A stretch of 64,000 nt of DNA. Origin: an uncultured Eubacteriales bacterium. Lineage in GTDB: Bacteria; Bacillota; Clostridia; Oscillospirales; CAG-382. Location: the NCBI GenBank assembly GCA_934444645.1, contig CAKSCV010000011.1, positions 1 to 64,000 of the forward strand, written 5' to 3'. Positions 63,973-64,000 of the stretch are shown here, piece by piece. Position 1 is the stretch's first letter. Every line of letters begins with the position of its first letter. The notes under the pieces are model-generated. The model was not told the origin of the DNA. It saw nothing but the letters and a program-made list of their open reading frames with translations, and ran no database searches. The position numbers and the translations under genes are program-made.

Positions 63973-64000
63973 AAACAAATTTTCATTTTACAGCATTAAA

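Overview
The window looks like chromosomal DNA of an uncultured, probably gut-associated clostridial Firmicute. The evidence is Gram-positive style strong Shine-Dalgarno sites and TTGACA/TATAAT promoters, a lipobox lipoprotein, SLH-domain surface proteins including a candidate S-layer protein, a DHHW-family protein, and WbsX/GH99-like enzymes. No rRNA or tRNA genes were seen. One stable RNA gene, the tmRNA, is present.

Layout. 0-20 kb: feoB (minus), galE, and an apparent operon of sensor kinase, recR, a ParC/GyrA-like topoisomerase subunit and a DHHW protein. A cluster of DnaA-box-like 9-mers follows, running directly into a CTA-trio tract and an AT-rich stretch (12144-12354), which is the arrangement of a Firmicute oriC. 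Then come an acyl-CoA ligase and a tandem pair of WbsX/GH99-like enzymes. Between these operons lie five copies (one cut by the window edge) of a 1.2-1.8 kb composite intergenic repeat; a sixth, inverted copy is at 51.8-53.2 kb. The repeat is a mosaic of interchangeable hairpin modules.

20-27 kb: smpB and tmRNA. The tmRNA 3' end carries a 13-bp sequence repeated 5.1 kb downstream, bounding a decayed integrated element (Mor-like regulator, PH/SHOCT protein, lipoprotein, broken serine recombinase).

27-45 kb: a glycan-handling locus arranged around divergent promoters. Leftward: AraC regulator, two amidohydrolases with 4-nt overlaps, and a 1588-residue secreted SLH/GH99-like protein. Rightward: MFS transporter, sialidase-like protein, two large secreted proteins sharing a C-terminal module, a 44-residue peptide, and a YhcH/NanQ-type protein. 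The likely theme is capture and catabolism of host or mucin glycans (sialic acid, mannose-type), which is inference from families.

45-50 kb: GIY-YIG protein, HxlR regulator, SnoaL-like protein, flavin/ferredoxin protein, zinc-type macrodomain and class M sirtuin (reversible ADP-ribosylation, probably stress-linked). 50-64 kb: a eukaryote-like long GMP synthase; an operon of MBL-fold hydrolase, nicotinamidase, nicotinate phosphoribosyltransferase and FAD oxidoreductase, the last carrying two parS-like ParB sites inside its coding sequence; an S53-type peptidase without propeptide; a highly expressed-looking SLH protein; and a membrane acyltransferase.

The parS-like sites, the DnaA-box/trio cluster, recR and the topoisomerase together suggest an origin-proximal region, although dnaA and dnaN are not in the window and gene strand bias does not flip at the proposed origin.
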